Shown one piece after another: positions 17,427 to 17,500 of a DNA stretch of 17,500 bases. This stretch comes from Penaeus vannamei. Lineage: Eukaryota > Arthropoda > Malacostraca > Decapoda > Penaeidae. The stretch covers positions 1,816,616 through 1,834,115 of the forward strand of contig NC_091566.1 of the NCBI RefSeq assembly GCF_042767895.1, read 5' to 3'. The translations under genes were made by a program, and so were the position numbers. The notes under the pieces were generated by a model, which saw only the letters and a program-made list of their open reading frames with translations, was not told where the DNA came from and did not search any database. Positions within the stretch are counted from its first letter, which is position 1, and every line of letters begins with the position of its first letter.

Positions 17427-17500
17427 CACTTGCCTTTGTCAGCGAAGGCCTGTCCCAAAGCACTTGCCTTTCTCGGCGAACACGTGTCCCAAATCACTTG
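17427..17500. repeat. 34-bp tandem repeat, at least two copies, cut by window end
   Basis: CACTTGCCTTTGTCAGCGAA (17427) and CACTTGCCTTTCTCGGCGAA (17461) open two 34-bp units, each closing with TGTCCCAAA plus one base. A third unit starts CACTTG at 17495 and is cut off. The repeat begins just after the candidate donor at 17418. Confidence 0.85.

Overview
The window looks like non-coding nuclear DNA from an animal. A decapod crustacean, most likely a penaeid shrimp, is the best guess. This is an inference from an extreme load of simple repeats ((CT)n, (AC)n, (AT)n, (GA)n and long polypyrimidine tracts) together with a degenerate dispersed repeat of a type found in many marine invertebrates and fish. 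Penaeid genomes are known for exactly this repeat richness. There are no operons or bacterial-style genes, no rRNA or tRNA that I can fold, and no CRISPR array. No open reading frame matches a protein family I recognise. The long frames on both strands are translations of tandem repeats (poly-Ser/Leu, poly-Thr/His, poly-Cys/Val, poly-Arg/Glu).

Layout. 1-735 is unique sequence. 739-1032 is a GA/CT/GT compound microsatellite. 1033-2225 is unique and partly GC-rich, with several developmental-type transcription factor motifs and a G-quadruplex motif. 2226-2316 is (AC)n(AT)n, followed by a long near-perfect inverted repeat with a (CA)n loop (2326-2611). 2612-6055 is mostly unique, with a three-copy 37-bp repeat (3260-3366), a degenerate transposon-like repeat (3745-4125) and a GC-rich open island (4971-5345). 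6056-6420 is GA-rich. 6675-7545 is a 14-copy minisatellite of about 60 bp, and 7752-8094 is a 20-bp CpG-dense minisatellite. Two very long compound microsatellites in opposite orientation (8308-8540 and 9194-9436) flank about 650 bp of unique DNA. 9626-11160 is unique, with a degenerate ATT/GTT-rich stretch and a GC-rich open segment. 11161-13302 is dominated by polypyrimidine and C-rich tracts, 13448-14200 by a 47-bp duplication and purine-rich GA arrays, and 14340-15009 by C/T tracts. 15241-15842 holds 21-bp and 29-bp minisatellites, 15843-16260 is GC-rich unique DNA, and 16747-17225 is a chain of (GCAC)n, (AC)n, (CT)n and CCT-rich DNA.

Possible gene content is limited to splice-site-bounded candidates on the + strand. 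The best is 17271-17417, which has a good branch point, acceptor and donor and resembles a 5'UTR or first-coding exon with a four-codon upstream ORF. Two weaker, phase-compatible candidates lie at 11585-11700 and 12112-12191. If they are real, the window is the large intron or promoter-proximal region of a gene continuing to the right. I see no multi-gene system here. The most distinctive content is structural DNA: inverted repeats, minisatellites, and triplex- or quadruplex-prone tracts.
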